A stretch of DNA of 64,000 nucleotides from Streptomyces sp. NBC_00237 (lineage in GTDB: Bacteria > Actinomycetota > Actinomycetes > Streptomycetales > Streptomycetaceae). The notes beneath the pieces are model-generated. The model was given only the letters and a program-made list of their open reading frames with translations, did not search any database and was not told where the DNA came from. The stretch lies in assembly GCF_026342435.1 (NCBI RefSeq), contig NZ_JAPEMT010000002.1, positions 62,001 to 126,000 on the forward strand, given 5' to 3'. Made by a program: the position numbers and the translations under genes. Shown here in pieces: positions 44,867-53,684 of the stretch. Each line of letters begins with the position of its first letter. The first letter of the stretch is position 1.

Positions 44867-45128
44867 GGAGTCTCCAAGTGCTGCGCAAGGAAGCAAAGGT
44901 GACGAAGGCTCAGCAATCTGACCGGTCGGGCCACAGATGTCAAGGGATGCGCAAGGGGGGGGCGTACGGGGTGCCCGCCGTGGCGAACGGGCGCCCGGCC
45001 GGTGCCGCCCGGCAGAGCCCGAGCCACAGCCGGGAGCGCGCGGCGGCGCCCGGCCGGACGTCTCCGGTTCATCACACCCACCCTCGCCGGTCACCCCCTC
45101 CTCATGCACGACCGTGATCATTTGCCGC

Positions 45129-45995
45129 ATGACCTCCACTCTCCGGGCCCTGCGCCCGGCCGCAGCCGGTTCCGTTCTCGCGCTCGCCGTGTCCGCCGCG
45201 CTCCTCTCTCCCGCTTCCCCGGCGCACGCCGCCGCCAATGCCGTCCCCACCTACGAGGTGAAGATCAACCTCACGGTGGCGGCGCTCGACGCGTCCCGCG
45301 CGCCGAGTGCGGCCCTCCGGTCGGCGTTCGGCATCACCGGGTCCGCGAAGGCACGTTCGTACAGCTACTACGACACCGACAACCGGGCCCTCGACGCCGA
45401 GGGGTGGAGCGTCCGGCTGCGGCACAAGGACGGCTCGTCGTTCGAGGAGACGTACAAGAAGCGCTTCCCGGTCACGGACGGGAACCTCGACGCGGCTCTG
45501 AACACGGCCAACGCGGCCGGGTTCGACAGCAGCGACACCAACTACAAGGCCGAGGTGGACTGGGGTTACGGCAAGCAGACCCTGAGCTTCAGCAACGAGA
45601 AGAAGCGCAGCGCCTCGGGTTACTCCGGCACGTCCCTGCCGTCGAGCGACACCGGACGCGGCTGGCTGGTCAGCGACGTACCGGGCAAGCTGAAGGACGC
45701 GAAGCCGAACGGCTGGGGTGCGACCACGCTCGGTGCGTCCCGCGCGCACGGTCCGGTGACGGCGAAGGTGTACAGCGGGGCGTGGGGGGCCTCCGACGAC
45801 GCGAGCGTCGAGGTGCTGCCGGTGGTCGGGGCGGACGGTACGGGCACGGAGTACGTCGTCGAGCTGTCGTTCAAGACCGACTCCCGCACGGCGGCTGCCG
45901 ACCTGCACAAGAACTCGATCGCCGTCGCCGAGTCCAACGGCTGGCTGTACCGGGGCGACATCCTCAAGACGCAGCTCATCCTGGACCGTTACTAG
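45129..45995 (+). CDS. Secreted CYTH-like protein
   Basis: A 288-residue protein with a Sec signal peptide (about 1-35, cut near AHA-AA). The mature part begins TYEVKINL, then has YYDTDNRALDAEGWSVRLRHKD compressed in the order seen in CYTH/triphosphate-tunnel proteins (a strand with acidic/basic residues, a YYDT strand and an RLR strand), and ends with ELSFKTDSR. CYTH enzymes hydrolyse organic or inorganic polyphosphates, but a secreted version is less studied, so the activity is only a guess. It stands alone, divergent from the flavoprotein gene. Confidence 0.6.
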   Translation: MTSTLRALRPAAAGSVLALAVSAALLSPASPAHAAANAVPTYEVKINLTVAALDASRAPSAALRSAFGITGSAKARSYSYYDTDNRALDAEGWSVRLRHKDGSSFEETYKKRFPVTDGNLDAALNTANAAGFDSSDTNYKAEVDWGYGKQTLSFSNEKKRSASGYSGTSLPSSDTGRGWLVSDVPGKLKDAKPNGWGATTLGASRAHGPVTAKVYSGAWGASDDASVEVLPVVGADGTGTEYVVELSFKTDSRTAAADLHKNSIAVAESNGWLYRGDILKTQLILDRY

Positions 45996-46113
45996 GGAGT
46001 TGCTGGGCCTTCGCGGTCAGTCACGGTCCCGCCGCGCCGCGCCGCCGGACAGGAGGCTCCCGCGCGGTCACGCCTTGCCGACGGGTACGTACGACCACGG
46101 TCGGCCGCTCCGG

Positions 46114-47067
46114 TCACCACGAGGTGATGACCGGTGCGTCGGGTTCGTGCTGCCGCCACGCCTCGTTGAGGCGCGCGAGCCGGCCGGCCGCGGCGATGGC
46201 GCGCAGGGACGCGACCTTCCCGTCACGGACTTCGAAAGCCGCGGCGCCCACGACCCGGTGGTCGAGCACGGCGACGACGGCCGGGGAGCCGTTGACCCAC
46301 GCGAAATGGAACGTGGGTGAGCCGCCCGCCAGCCGCCGCTTCGCCGGCGTCGGCTTGAAACCGGCCCGCACGTGGGAGGCGACCTGTTCGGGGGTCTTGA
46401 ACCGCAACAGCCGCTTGGCCAGCCCGGCGCCGTCCGAGAGTGCCACCACGTCGTCGGTGAGCAGGGCCACCAGCCGTTCGGTGCGTCCCGACGCGGCGGC
46501 GGCGAGGAACTCTTCCACGATCCGCCGCGCGGACGCGGGGTCGGTCCCACCGCTCCGGCGGCGTTCGGCGGCGACCCGGATCCGGGCCCGGTGGACGTGC
46601 TGTTGGCTCGCGGACTCGGTGATGTCGAGGATCTGGGCCACCTCGGCGTGGCTGTACGAGAACGCCTCGCGCAGGACGTAGACGGCTCGCTCGACCGGCG
46701 AGAGGCGTTCCATCAGGGTCAGTACGGCCAGCGAAACCGATTCCCGCTGCTCGAAGGTGTCGGCCGGGCCGAGCATCGGGTCGCCCTCCAGGAGCGGTTC
46801 GGGCAGCCACGCACCGGCAGCTCGCTCGTGGCGCACCCGTGCCGAGCGGAGCCGGTCGAGGCACAGGTTGGTGACGACCCTGGTCAGCCACGCTTCCGGC
46901 ATCTCGATCCGTTCCCGGTCGGCGGCCTGCCAGCGCAGGAAGGCGTCCTGGACGGCGTCCTCGGCGTCGGAGGCCGAGCCGAGCAGACGGTAGGCGATCG
47001 AGGCCAGCCGGTTTCGGCTGGCCTCGAACCGACCGGTGCCGAAGCGGTCACTGGCGGTGCTGTCCAT
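46114..47067 (-). CDS. sigJ: SigJ-type ECF sigma factor with C-terminal SnoaL-like domain
   Basis: A 317-residue sigma factor of the ECF41/SigJ class: region 2 (IAYRLLGSASDAEDAVQDAFLRW), region 4 (LSPVERAVYVLREAFSYSHAEVAQIL) and a C-terminal NTF2/SnoaL-like domain of about 110 residues that replaces an anti-sigma factor. In this class the extra domain tunes activity, and the target promoter is often that of the neighbouring oxidoreductase gene, which here lies 18 bp upstream in the same direction. I start it at the ATG at 47067 with AGGG eight bases before it; a GTG three codons earlier overlaps that site. Confidence 0.92.
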   Translation of the reverse strand: MDSTASDRFGTGRFEASRNRLASIAYRLLGSASDAEDAVQDAFLRWQAADRERIEMPEAWLTRVVTNLCLDRLRSARVRHERAAGAWLPEPLLEGDPMLGPADTFEQRESVSLAVLTLMERLSPVERAVYVLREAFSYSHAEVAQILDITESASQQHVHRARIRVAAERRRSGGTDPASARRIVEEFLAAAASGRTERLVALLTDDVVALSDGAGLAKRLLRFKTPEQVASHVRAGFKPTPAKRRLAGGSPTFHFAWVNGSPAVVAVLDHRVVGAAAFEVRDGKVASLRAIAAAGRLARLNEAWRQHEPDAPVITSW

Positions 47068-47085
47068 GCGGAACACCCTAGGTGG

Positions 47086-48312
47086 CTACGCGACTGCCTT
47101 GTCGGCGGGCGCAGTTGGCCCGTGCGGGAGTACTTTCGCGGCGGAGGCGTCCGTTGCGGCGACCAGGTGGCGCTTGCGCTTGGGCATGCAGAAGGTCGGG
47201 TGCGCGTTGGTCCACAACGACATCCTGAGGATGGCCGCCTTGAGCCGTGCGGCCTTCCGACCGCCCAGGTACGTCGGCCTCGCCCGTCCTTCGCGGTCGA
47301 CCGGTTGCAGGATCCCGTCCTGGCGCCCGAGGCTGATGTGGTTGGCCAGGTAGTCCAGCTTGACGTGTCCGATCCTGCTGTCGGTGAGGTGTCCCACGAT
47401 GGCTTTCAGGGCCTGCATGCCGGTGTAACCGGCCGTGGCGCAGGACATCGGCAGCGGTCGGCCGTTGTCGCCGACGGCCAGGACGCTGTCGCCCGCGGCG
47501 TAGACGTTCGGGTGGGAGAGCGAGCGCATGGTGCGGTCGACGACGATCCGGCCGTTCTCCGTGACCTCCAGCCCGGCGGCGGCGGCGATCGGGGTGACCG
47601 CGAACCCGGCCGTCCACACGGTGGCGTCGGACGCCAGGGCGGTGCCGTCGGCGCACAGGACCCGTGTCGCCTCGACGGCTTCGACGTTGGTGTGCTCCAG
47701 GACGGTGATCCCCAGCCGGTCGCAGGACAGACGCAGGTGGCCCTGGGCTCCGGCGGAGAGCTGGGCCCCCAGCTCGCCTCGGGCGGCCAGCGTCACCGAC
47801 AGGCCGGGACGGGATTCGGCGATCTCGGTGGCGGTCTCGATGCCGGTCAGCCCGTCGCCGACGGCCACCACGCGCCCGCCTTCCGGCAGGCCGTCCAGAC
47901 GTTCGCGCAGGCGCAGCGCCGAAGGCCGGGCGGCGACGTCGAAGGCGTGCTCGGCCGCGCCGGGGACGCTCCGGTCGTCACCGTGGCTGCCGAGCGCGTA
48001 GAGAAGCGTGTCGTAGCCGAGTTCCCCGTCGCCTTCGGCACCGGCCACGGCGACGACCTGGCGTCCGGGGTCGACGGCGGTGACCCGGGCCAGGCACAGC
48101 CGTATCGCCGTGCCCGCGAAGATGTCGGCGAGCTTCTGGGTTCCGATCTCCTGGCCGGCCGCGACCTGGTGGAGCCGCAGCCGCTCGACGAAGTCCGGTA
48201 CGGCGTTGACCACGGTGATCTCCGTGTCGGCCGGGGACAGTCGGCGGGCCAGGTTGCCCGCCACGTAGGTCCCGGCGTATCCGGCGCCGAGGACGACGAT
48301 GCGGTGCTTCAT
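47086..48312 (-). CDS. NADH-dehydrogenase-like FAD oxidoreductase paired with SigJ
   Basis: A 408-residue pyridine-nucleotide-disulfide-type flavoprotein resembling type II NADH dehydrogenases. It has an N-terminal FAD fold (IVVLGAGYAGTYVAGNLARRL), a second nucleotide fold (VVAVGDGLTGIETATEIAE) and the GDSVLAVG FAD-closing motif. It comes first in a two-gene transcript with the SigJ gene, the usual ECF41 layout, so it is likely a SigJ target. The upstream 160 bp carries two copies of GTGACGTGAG. Substrate is probably a quinone or small thiol, unproven. Confidence 0.88.
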   Translation of the reverse strand: MKHRIVVLGAGYAGTYVAGNLARRLSPADTEITVVNAVPDFVERLRLHQVAAGQEIGTQKLADIFAGTAIRLCLARVTAVDPGRQVVAVAGAEGDGELGYDTLLYALGSHGDDRSVPGAAEHAFDVAARPSALRLRERLDGLPEGGRVVAVGDGLTGIETATEIAESRPGLSVTLAARGELGAQLSAGAQGHLRLSCDRLGITVLEHTNVEAVEATRVLCADGTALASDATVWTAGFAVTPIAAAAGLEVTENGRIVVDRTMRSLSHPNVYAAGDSVLAVGDNGRPLPMSCATAGYTGMQALKAIVGHLTDSRIGHVKLDYLANHISLGRQDGILQPVDREGRARPTYLGGRKAARLKAAILRMSLWTNAHPTFCMPKRKRHLVAATDASAAKVLPHGPTAPADKAVA

Positions 48313-48350
48313 GTGATGCTCCTGTCGGTTCGATCCGCTGGACCCTCTCG

Positions 48351-48409
48351 GTGACGTGAGCGGGACAGGAGCCCGATTTCTGACAGGAACCAGTTGTGAC
48401 GTGAGTCAC
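48351..48409. promoter_or_regulatory. Repeated GTGACGTGAG motif upstream of the oxidoreductase-sigJ pair
   Basis: GTGACGTGAG occurs at 48351-48360 and again at 48396-48405; the second copy extends into the dyad GTGAC-GTGA-GTCAC (48396-48409). The pair lies in the 159-bp gap just upstream of the oxidoreductase gene, where a promoter or activator site is expected. No decision between sigma and regulator site is possible from sequence alone. Confidence 0.45.
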
Positions 48410-48471
48410 TGGTCGGTCGCGGGCGTCGGGGTCGCCCGCTGAAATTACGGCGGTGGCGGCCGGTGAGCCGG

Positions 48472-49743
48472 TCAGGCCCTGCGGGCGGTCACCGCGCGAC
48501 GCACCGCGTAGGCGGCGGCACCGGCCGTCAGGACCGCCGCTCCGGCGATCACTGAGGAGACCGGGAGGGCGAAGGCCAGAACGAGGCACCCGGCCAGCCC
48601 GACGACCGGGACGATCCGCGCAGGTCGGCCCTCGTCCGGTGTGAGCGTCCAGGCGGAGGCGTTGGCCACGGCGTAGTAGGCCAGCACCCCGAAGGAGGAG
48701 AAGCCGATCGCCCCGCGCACGTCGGAGGTCGCGGCGAGCACGGCCACGACGGCGCCGACCACGAGTTCGGCGCGGTGCGGGACCTGGAACTTCGGGTGGA
48801 CGGCGGCCAGGACGTACGGGAAGTGCCGGTCGCGGGCCATCGCGAAGGTCGTACGGGAGACTCCGAGGATCAGCGCGAGGAGCGAGCCGAGCGCGGCCAC
48901 CGCGGCACCCGTCCGGACGACCGGCGCCAGCCAGTCCGCCCCTGCGGCTCGGGCCGCGTCCGACAGCGGAGCGGTGGAGTCCGCGAGGCGTTGCGGGCCC
49001 AGCACGACCAGGACGGCCAGGGCGACGGCGACGTAGACGACGAAGGCGATGCCGAGAGCGATCGGGATCGCCCGGGGGATGGTGCGGGCGGGATCGCGGA
49101 CCTCCTCGCCGAGGGTGGCGATGCGGGCGTAGCCCGCGAAGGCGAAGAACAGCAGGCCCGCCGCCTGGAGCACCCCGCCGAAGGTCGCGTCGTCACCGAT
49201 GCCGAGCCGGGTGGTGTCCGTGTCGCCGGAGGTGGCCGCCGCGACGACCACCGCGGCCAGCACGGCCAGGACCACGGCGACGATGACGCGGGTGAGCCAG
49301 GCGGACTTCTGCACCCCGGCGTAGTTGACGGCGGTCAGCGCCACCACGGCGGCGACCGCGACGGCATGAGCCTGGCCGGGCCACGCGTAGGAGCCGACGG
49401 TCAGCGCCATGGCCGCGCAGGAGGCGGTCTTGCCGACCACGAACGCCCACCCGGCGAGGTAGCCCCAGAACTCGCCCAGCCGCTCCCGCCCGTAGACGTA
49501 GGTGCCTCCAGAGGCGGGGTACCGGGCGGCCAGGCGCGCCGAGGACGTGGCGTTGCAGTACGCCACCACCCCTGCCAGTGCCAGGCCGAGCAGCAGCCCC
49601 GACCCGGCCGCACCGGCCGCCGGAGCCAGGGCGGCGAAGATCCCCGCCCCGATCATCGACCCCAGGCCGATCACCACGGCGTCGAAGACCCCCAGCCGCC
49701 GCTTCAACTCGCCCGTGCCCGCGGGCTCCGGCACCGCACCCAT
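48472..49743 (-). CDS. APC-family amino-acid permease
   Basis: A 423-residue membrane transporter with about twelve hydrophobic segments. The first helix has GLGSMIGAGIFAALAPAAG, the Gly-rich motif of APC amino-acid transporters, and YPASGGTYVYGRERLG follows as the next conserved block. It is expected to import amino acids or amines by ion coupling. The ATG at 49743 has GGGGAG seven bases upstream. It stands alone between the SigJ pair and the HNH gene, with no sign that it exports the peptide. Confidence 0.93.
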   Translation of the reverse strand: MGAVPEPAGTGELKRRLGVFDAVVIGLGSMIGAGIFAALAPAAGAAGSGLLLGLALAGVVAYCNATSSARLAARYPASGGTYVYGRERLGEFWGYLAGWAFVVGKTASCAAMALTVGSYAWPGQAHAVAVAAVVALTAVNYAGVQKSAWLTRVIVAVVLAVLAAVVVAAATSGDTDTTRLGIGDDATFGGVLQAAGLLFFAFAGYARIATLGEEVRDPARTIPRAIPIALGIAFVVYVAVALAVLVVLGPQRLADSTAPLSDAARAAGADWLAPVVRTGAAVAALGSLLALILGVSRTTFAMARDRHFPYVLAAVHPKFQVPHRAELVVGAVVAVLAATSDVRGAIGFSSFGVLAYYAVANASAWTLTPDEGRPARIVPVVGLAGCLVLAFALPVSSVIAGAAVLTAGAAAYAVRRAVTARRA

Positions 49744-49902
49744 CGCTCGCTCCCCCACCACACTCCGGCAGACGTACGGGCGCACCGTACTCGACCGGGT
49801 CGGGGCCCTGCGCCGGAGGTGCCACGAAGGTGCCCCCCGACGTGGGGACGTGGCCGGGGCCCTGGTGTGGGGTGTGGCGGCTGGGCAGGCTAGTTTGCTC
49901 GG

Positions 49903-50343
49903 ATGAGTCTTCTTGATGATGTGGCCGAGCGCGACGGCTGGCGGTGCTGGGTCTGTGACGAGCCGGTCGACCCCGACGAGTCGGTGAACGACCCTCGGGG
50001 GCCGAGCGTCGACAGCCGGACCGCCGACCGGAAGGCCAAGGTCGCCGAGCGGCTCGCGCACCGCGGGTGCAACACCCGCAAGGGTGCGGTCAAGGTGGTC
50101 ATCGCCTGGCCGGAGCATCTGTACGTGGTCGAACCGGCGCCGCTGATCACCGTTGCCGGGCGGCTGGAGCGCAAGGGGGGCCGCGAGATGGTGGGCCGTT
50201 GCCCGACCGAGCGGGACGCCCGGGAAGCTGCGGACTGGCTGGTGGACCGGTTCTCCCGGCTGGTGCCGGGGCTGCCGGTGACCGCCGGCATCGAGGCGGG
50301 CGGCGGCCAGTTCCTCCTCGTCCTGACCGCCGGTCGCCGCTGA
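49903..50343 (+). CDS. Small HNH-like zinc protein
   Basis: A 146-residue protein with a CxxC pair near the start (CWVCDEP) and a later LAHRGCNTRKG, the pattern of HNH-type zinc folds, although the usual second CxxC/HxxC is reduced to a single Cys. The C-terminal half has mixed strands and helices that I do not recognise. If active it would be a nuclease; it might equally be a structural DNA-binding protein. It stands alone and meets the MerR gene tail to tail, 11 bp apart. Confidence 0.6.
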   Translation: MSLLDDVAERDGWRCWVCDEPVDPDESVNDPRGPSVDSRTADRKAKVAERLAHRGCNTRKGAVKVVIAWPEHLYVVEPAPLITVAGRLERKGGREMVGRCPTERDAREAADWLVDRFSRLVPGLPVTAGIEAGGGQFLLVLTAGRR

Positions 50344-50354
50344 CCGGGGGTCCG

Positions 50355-51929
50355 TCAGGTGACGGTGCGGCCGAGGTAGGCGGCCAGGCGGTCGAGCGCA
50401 CACGCGTCGGCGGGGAGCGGCTGCGGTTCGGCGAACGAGCCCGCAGCGGTGCGCGGCAGGCCGCCGTAGATCTCCCGTACGACGGGCAGGGCCGATGCGG
50501 CGAGGCCGGGCAGCAGGTCGTGCGGCTGCCCGGTGGCCCTGGCGAGGTCCCATCCGTGGACGAGCATCTCGATCACCAGTTGCTCGACCAACCGCCGTCC
50601 CGGTGCCGGACCGTACCGCTGGTCGAGCATGCCGGGCCGCTCGAAGGCCGCCAGGGCCGCTTCGGAGGCGGACCGGAACGCCTCGACGTGATGGTCGCCG
50701 AGGTGATCGGCGGCCACGTCGGTACGGGGGGCTCCGTCGGCCAGGCCCGCCCACAACAGGTTCTCCCAGACCAGGTGGTCGAGCAGGGCGCGGACGTCCC
50801 AGTCGGCGCAGGGTGTCGGCCGGTCGAAGCGGCCCGGGTCCACGGCGGACACGAGGCCGGTCACGGCTGCCAGGACTTCGCGGCAGGCGTTCAGCACGCC
50901 CGTCGGCTCCCACGCGTCGGCGCCCGTGTCGTACATCGCGCCGAGTTCCGCGGCGCGTGCGCCGGGTTCGGGGTTGGTCCGCAGCGCGGTCGTCAGCCAC
51001 TCCCCGGCTGCCGCCATGCTGGGCCGTACCGGTCTGGCGTTGACGAGGCACAGCAGGTGCCAGTAGCGCTCGACGTGTACGTCGGAGGCGACCTCAAGCT
51101 GTTCCAACAGCACGCGGCGAGCGTGCGCGTCGTCCGTGCGCGGCCCGCGAGGCAGAGATGCCTGCGTGGGAATCCAGGCGGCCACGACCGCGGCGACGAC
51201 GGCATCGGCTGCCGGTGAGTCCGGGGCGAGCCCGCTGTCGATCGCCGCGTTGACACGGCTGAGCCAGCCGTCGGTCACGCGTTCCGCCTCCCGCAGCGTG
51301 CCTTCGTCGTGCTCGCCGGGAGCGTGCTCGGCGGCGTACCGCGCCATGCGGCGCATCCCGTTGCGCAGGGCCGGGTTCGTGACGAGTTCGCTCAGTTCGA
51401 TCCAGGCGTCGACCTGTTCGTCCGTGGGGTCGGCGGGCAGGTCCGGGGTGGCCGCCAGCAGGCCGTGGCGGTAGGTGGGAACGTCCAGGTCTCCGAGGAG
51501 GTCCGTGAGGAAGTCCTGGAGGAGCGTGCGGCGTTCGGCGGCGGACATGCGTGCCCGTCGGGTCATGGCGGTGAGTTCCTCGGGGGTGGTGGTGCGGCGG
51601 GTGGCCGAGCGCAGGACCGCTTGCTGCGAGCGCAGCGCGCGGATCTGTACTTCCAGTGCGTCGACGTGAGCCTCGGCCACCTCGGTCCAGGTGTGTTCGC
51701 GGCTCAGGACAGCGCGCATCGCCGCCAGGCCCAGGCCGAGGTCCCGCAGGGTCCGTGCCAGCTCCAGGCGGGCCACGGCGTCGGAGTCGTAGACCCGGTA
51801 ACCGGCCGGGGTCCTTCCGGCGGGCGGCACCACTCCGGTGTCGGACCAGTGCCGGATGAGCTTCACCGTCAGTCCGGTCTTCCGCGCCACCTCCCCGATG
51901 CTCCAGAGATCGGCGTTGTCGTCGTCCAT
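50355..51929 (-). CDS. MerR-family regulator fused to a mycothiol/maleylpyruvate-isomerase-like domain
   Basis: A 524-residue fusion. Residues about 8-75 are a MerR helix-turn-helix (LWSIGEVARKTGLTVKLIRH), followed by the usual coiled coil, then a middle all-helical region of unknown fold and, from about 350, a TIGR03086-like domain (FDRPTPCADWDVRALLDHLV), a DinB-type fold that can bind metal and mycothiol. Such fusions may sense a thiol or drug. The ATG at 51929 is chosen because a MerR-type promoter ends a few bases upstream; a GTG at 51953 lies inside that promoter. It probably represses itself. Confidence 0.88.
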   Translation of the reverse strand: MDDDNADLWSIGEVARKTGLTVKLIRHWSDTGVVPPAGRTPAGYRVYDSDAVARLELARTLRDLGLGLAAMRAVLSREHTWTEVAEAHVDALEVQIRALRSQQAVLRSATRRTTTPEELTAMTRRARMSAAERRTLLQDFLTDLLGDLDVPTYRHGLLAATPDLPADPTDEQVDAWIELSELVTNPALRNGMRRMARYAAEHAPGEHDEGTLREAERVTDGWLSRVNAAIDSGLAPDSPAADAVVAAVVAAWIPTQASLPRGPRTDDAHARRVLLEQLEVASDVHVERYWHLLCLVNARPVRPSMAAAGEWLTTALRTNPEPGARAAELGAMYDTGADAWEPTGVLNACREVLAAVTGLVSAVDPGRFDRPTPCADWDVRALLDHLVWENLLWAGLADGAPRTDVAADHLGDHHVEAFRSASEAALAAFERPGMLDQRYGPAPGRRLVEQLVIEMLVHGWDLARATGQPHDLLPGLAASALPVVREIYGGLPRTAAGSFAEPQPLPADACALDRLAAYLGRTVT

Positions 51930-51936
51930 GCGCTTC

Positions 51937-51967
51937 ACTCTCGGGTCTCCCACGGGGGGAGAGTCAA
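51937..51967 (-). promoter_or_regulatory. MerR-type autoregulated promoter with embedded operator
   Basis: On the minus strand TTGACT (-35, 51967-51962) and GAGAGT (-10-like, 51942-51937) are 19 bp apart, the long spacing typical of MerR promoters. Between them lies the inverted repeat TCTCCC-N5-GGGAGA (51946-51962). The ATG is only seven bases past the -10 element, so the transcript is probably leaderless. Confidence 0.7.
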
Positions 51968-51998
51968 CCGCCCGCCGGTCACCGGAGCCGGGGGCGGG

Positions 51999-53306
51999 TC
52001 AGTCGTCGAGGGCGTTCAGGACCTTGCCGAGGTCGACGAACTTGAAGTTGGTCGCGGGGCGGTCGCCGCCGCCGGGGGCGTCGTGACCGTCCTGTACGAC
52101 GAGGAGGCCGTGCGGGTACCTGGAGCCGAGGGGGGCGTTGAGTGCGGCGGCGCCGTCGCACTCCTCGGAGCCGTCCAGGGTGCTGCTCGCGGGCGCGACG
52201 CGGAATCCGCCCTCGTACGCGTTGTCGTCCTTCTGCTCGCGGTCGTAGGCGGCGAAGGTGTTGTCGCCCTGGCTGGAGGCGAGGAGGTAGCCGTCGCCGT
52301 CGCGTTCGGTGACCAGCGTGAGGCCCTCGACGTCCGCGGTGAGCCTGCTGCCTCCGAAGCCGGGGTCGGTGCCCTGGGTGCACTCCTCGGTCTGCTCGTC
52401 GTAGGTGCCCGGGACGCCGTACTCGCGGACCTTGTCGATCAGTTGGGGGGTGCCGGTGAGGTCGGCGCGCAGGCGCCAGATGCCGATGTCCTCCTGGCCC
52501 GCGTAGAGGGTTCCGTCGGCCGGGTCGACGACCATGCCCTCGACCTGCGGCAGTTCACCGGGTTCCCCGCAGGGCGTCCACGAGGTGCCGTTGGGCAGCC
52601 GGAACGTGGAGGGCAGGTCCAGGGTGCGGATCTTGCGGTACGTGACCTTGCCGCCGGTGGCCGGGAGGAGTTCGAGGAGGGCGATGCTCGTGCGTTCCCT
52701 GCGGCTCACCAGGGCGTACGAGCGGTGGGACTTCGGGTCGGTCCAGGTGGCGAGACCGTACGCGGTCTGCTGGTCGTTGACCTCGGCCTGGTCGCGGGAG
52801 AACACTGCGGGGGCTGCCGGGTCGGTGACGTCGGTGAGCGGGCCTCCGCTGCGCTCGCGGTCGATGCGGTAGAAGCGCAGCCGGTCGTGGCCTCGGTCGC
52901 TGGTGACGGCCAGGTCCGCCCGTCCCGAGGACAGGCGCAGGCCCTGGACGAGGTCCACGTTGTTGAACCGGCCCGGGGCGTCGTCCGGCCCGGCGGCGGG
53001 CGGCGCGGCCAGCGACTGCACCGGGCGGGCGTCCATGTCGTAGACGCGCAGGCCCCCCTCCTTGGCGGTCGCGATGACCAGGCTGCGGCCGGGAGCGGCG
53101 GCGTTGCGCCAGATCGCCGGATCGTCGGCGTCGGCGTTGCCGCCCTCGGCGTCGTCGTGCAGGACCGGCGTCTCGGCACGCGGGGTGACGACGGGAAGCG
53201 GGCCGTGAGAGGCACGGTGTTGGGCCTGGGCGGGCACCGTCAGGGCCGCTGCCGCGAGCGTGGTCAGGGCCAGTACGAGCGACCGGGCTGTTCGGGAGCG
53301 AGGCAC
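51999..53306 (-). CDS. Secreted beta-propeller phytase
   Basis: A 435-residue protein with a Sec signal peptide (about 1-28, cut near AQA-QH) and a six-bladed phytase propeller. The family signature DADDPAIW is present near residue 60, and further calcium/phosphate residues lie in the FNNVDL and SDRGHDRLRFY strands and in VEGMVVDPADGTLY. It would release phosphate from phytate outside the cell. The start is GTG with AGGAG upstream. It stands alone and is not related to the nearby synthetases. Confidence 0.9.
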   Translation of the reverse strand: MPRSRTARSLVLALTTLAAAALTVPAQAQHRASHGPLPVVTPRAETPVLHDDAEGGNADADDPAIWRNAAAPGRSLVIATAKEGGLRVYDMDARPVQSLAAPPAAGPDDAPGRFNNVDLVQGLRLSSGRADLAVTSDRGHDRLRFYRIDRERSGGPLTDVTDPAAPAVFSRDQAEVNDQQTAYGLATWTDPKSHRSYALVSRRERTSIALLELLPATGGKVTYRKIRTLDLPSTFRLPNGTSWTPCGEPGELPQVEGMVVDPADGTLYAGQEDIGIWRLRADLTGTPQLIDKVREYGVPGTYDEQTEECTQGTDPGFGGSRLTADVEGLTLVTERDGDGYLLASSQGDNTFAAYDREQKDDNAYEGGFRVAPASSTLDGSEECDGAAALNAPLGSRYPHGLLVVQDGHDAPGGGDRPATNFKFVDLGKVLNALDD

Positions 53307-53684
53307 GCAAGTCTCCTTCTGTCAGGGGTGGTTCTGCGCGAGCGTCCTGCCTGCGGGTGTCGGCGCGGCAGACGGGGGACGACGGGCAGCCCGGTGTCCG
53401 GGTGCATACGAGGTGAACGAGGGCTCGACGGCCGTGGCGGCTCGCTGGTCAGCGCGCGCCGGTCACGGGTCAGCGGTCGCGACGGAAGACCCCGGACCGG
53501 GCGGACAGCACCCTCTGCCTCCCCCGGTCGGCACACCGCGCGTTGGCCCACCCGGGTGCCGTTGCCGGGCCCGCCCCCTTTCCGAGGATCTGCGGAGTGA
53601 CCACGGCCGGACAGCACGATCCGGATTTCGGACGAGTCTGGAAGATCCTCCATTGACAGAATTCGTCGCTTTGATCAATCATCC
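53307..53684. other. 378-bp gap between the phytase gene and the second cluster
   Basis: No gene is supported here. The left part carries the phytase ribosome site and presumably its promoter. The right end is AT-richer and holds a consensus-like promoter at 53653-53682 reading towards the second synthetase cluster. The Arg/Pro-rich open frames in between look like GC-rich noise. Confidence 0.5.
53653..53682 (+). promoter_or_regulatory. Candidate sigma-70 promoter for the second NRPS cluster
   Basis: A perfect TTGACA (53653-53658) is followed after 18 bp by AATCAT (53677-53682), four matches to TATAAT. Surrounding bases are AT-rich for this genome. If used, transcription would begin near 53689, which is past the GTG at 53685. 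Confidence 0.5.
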
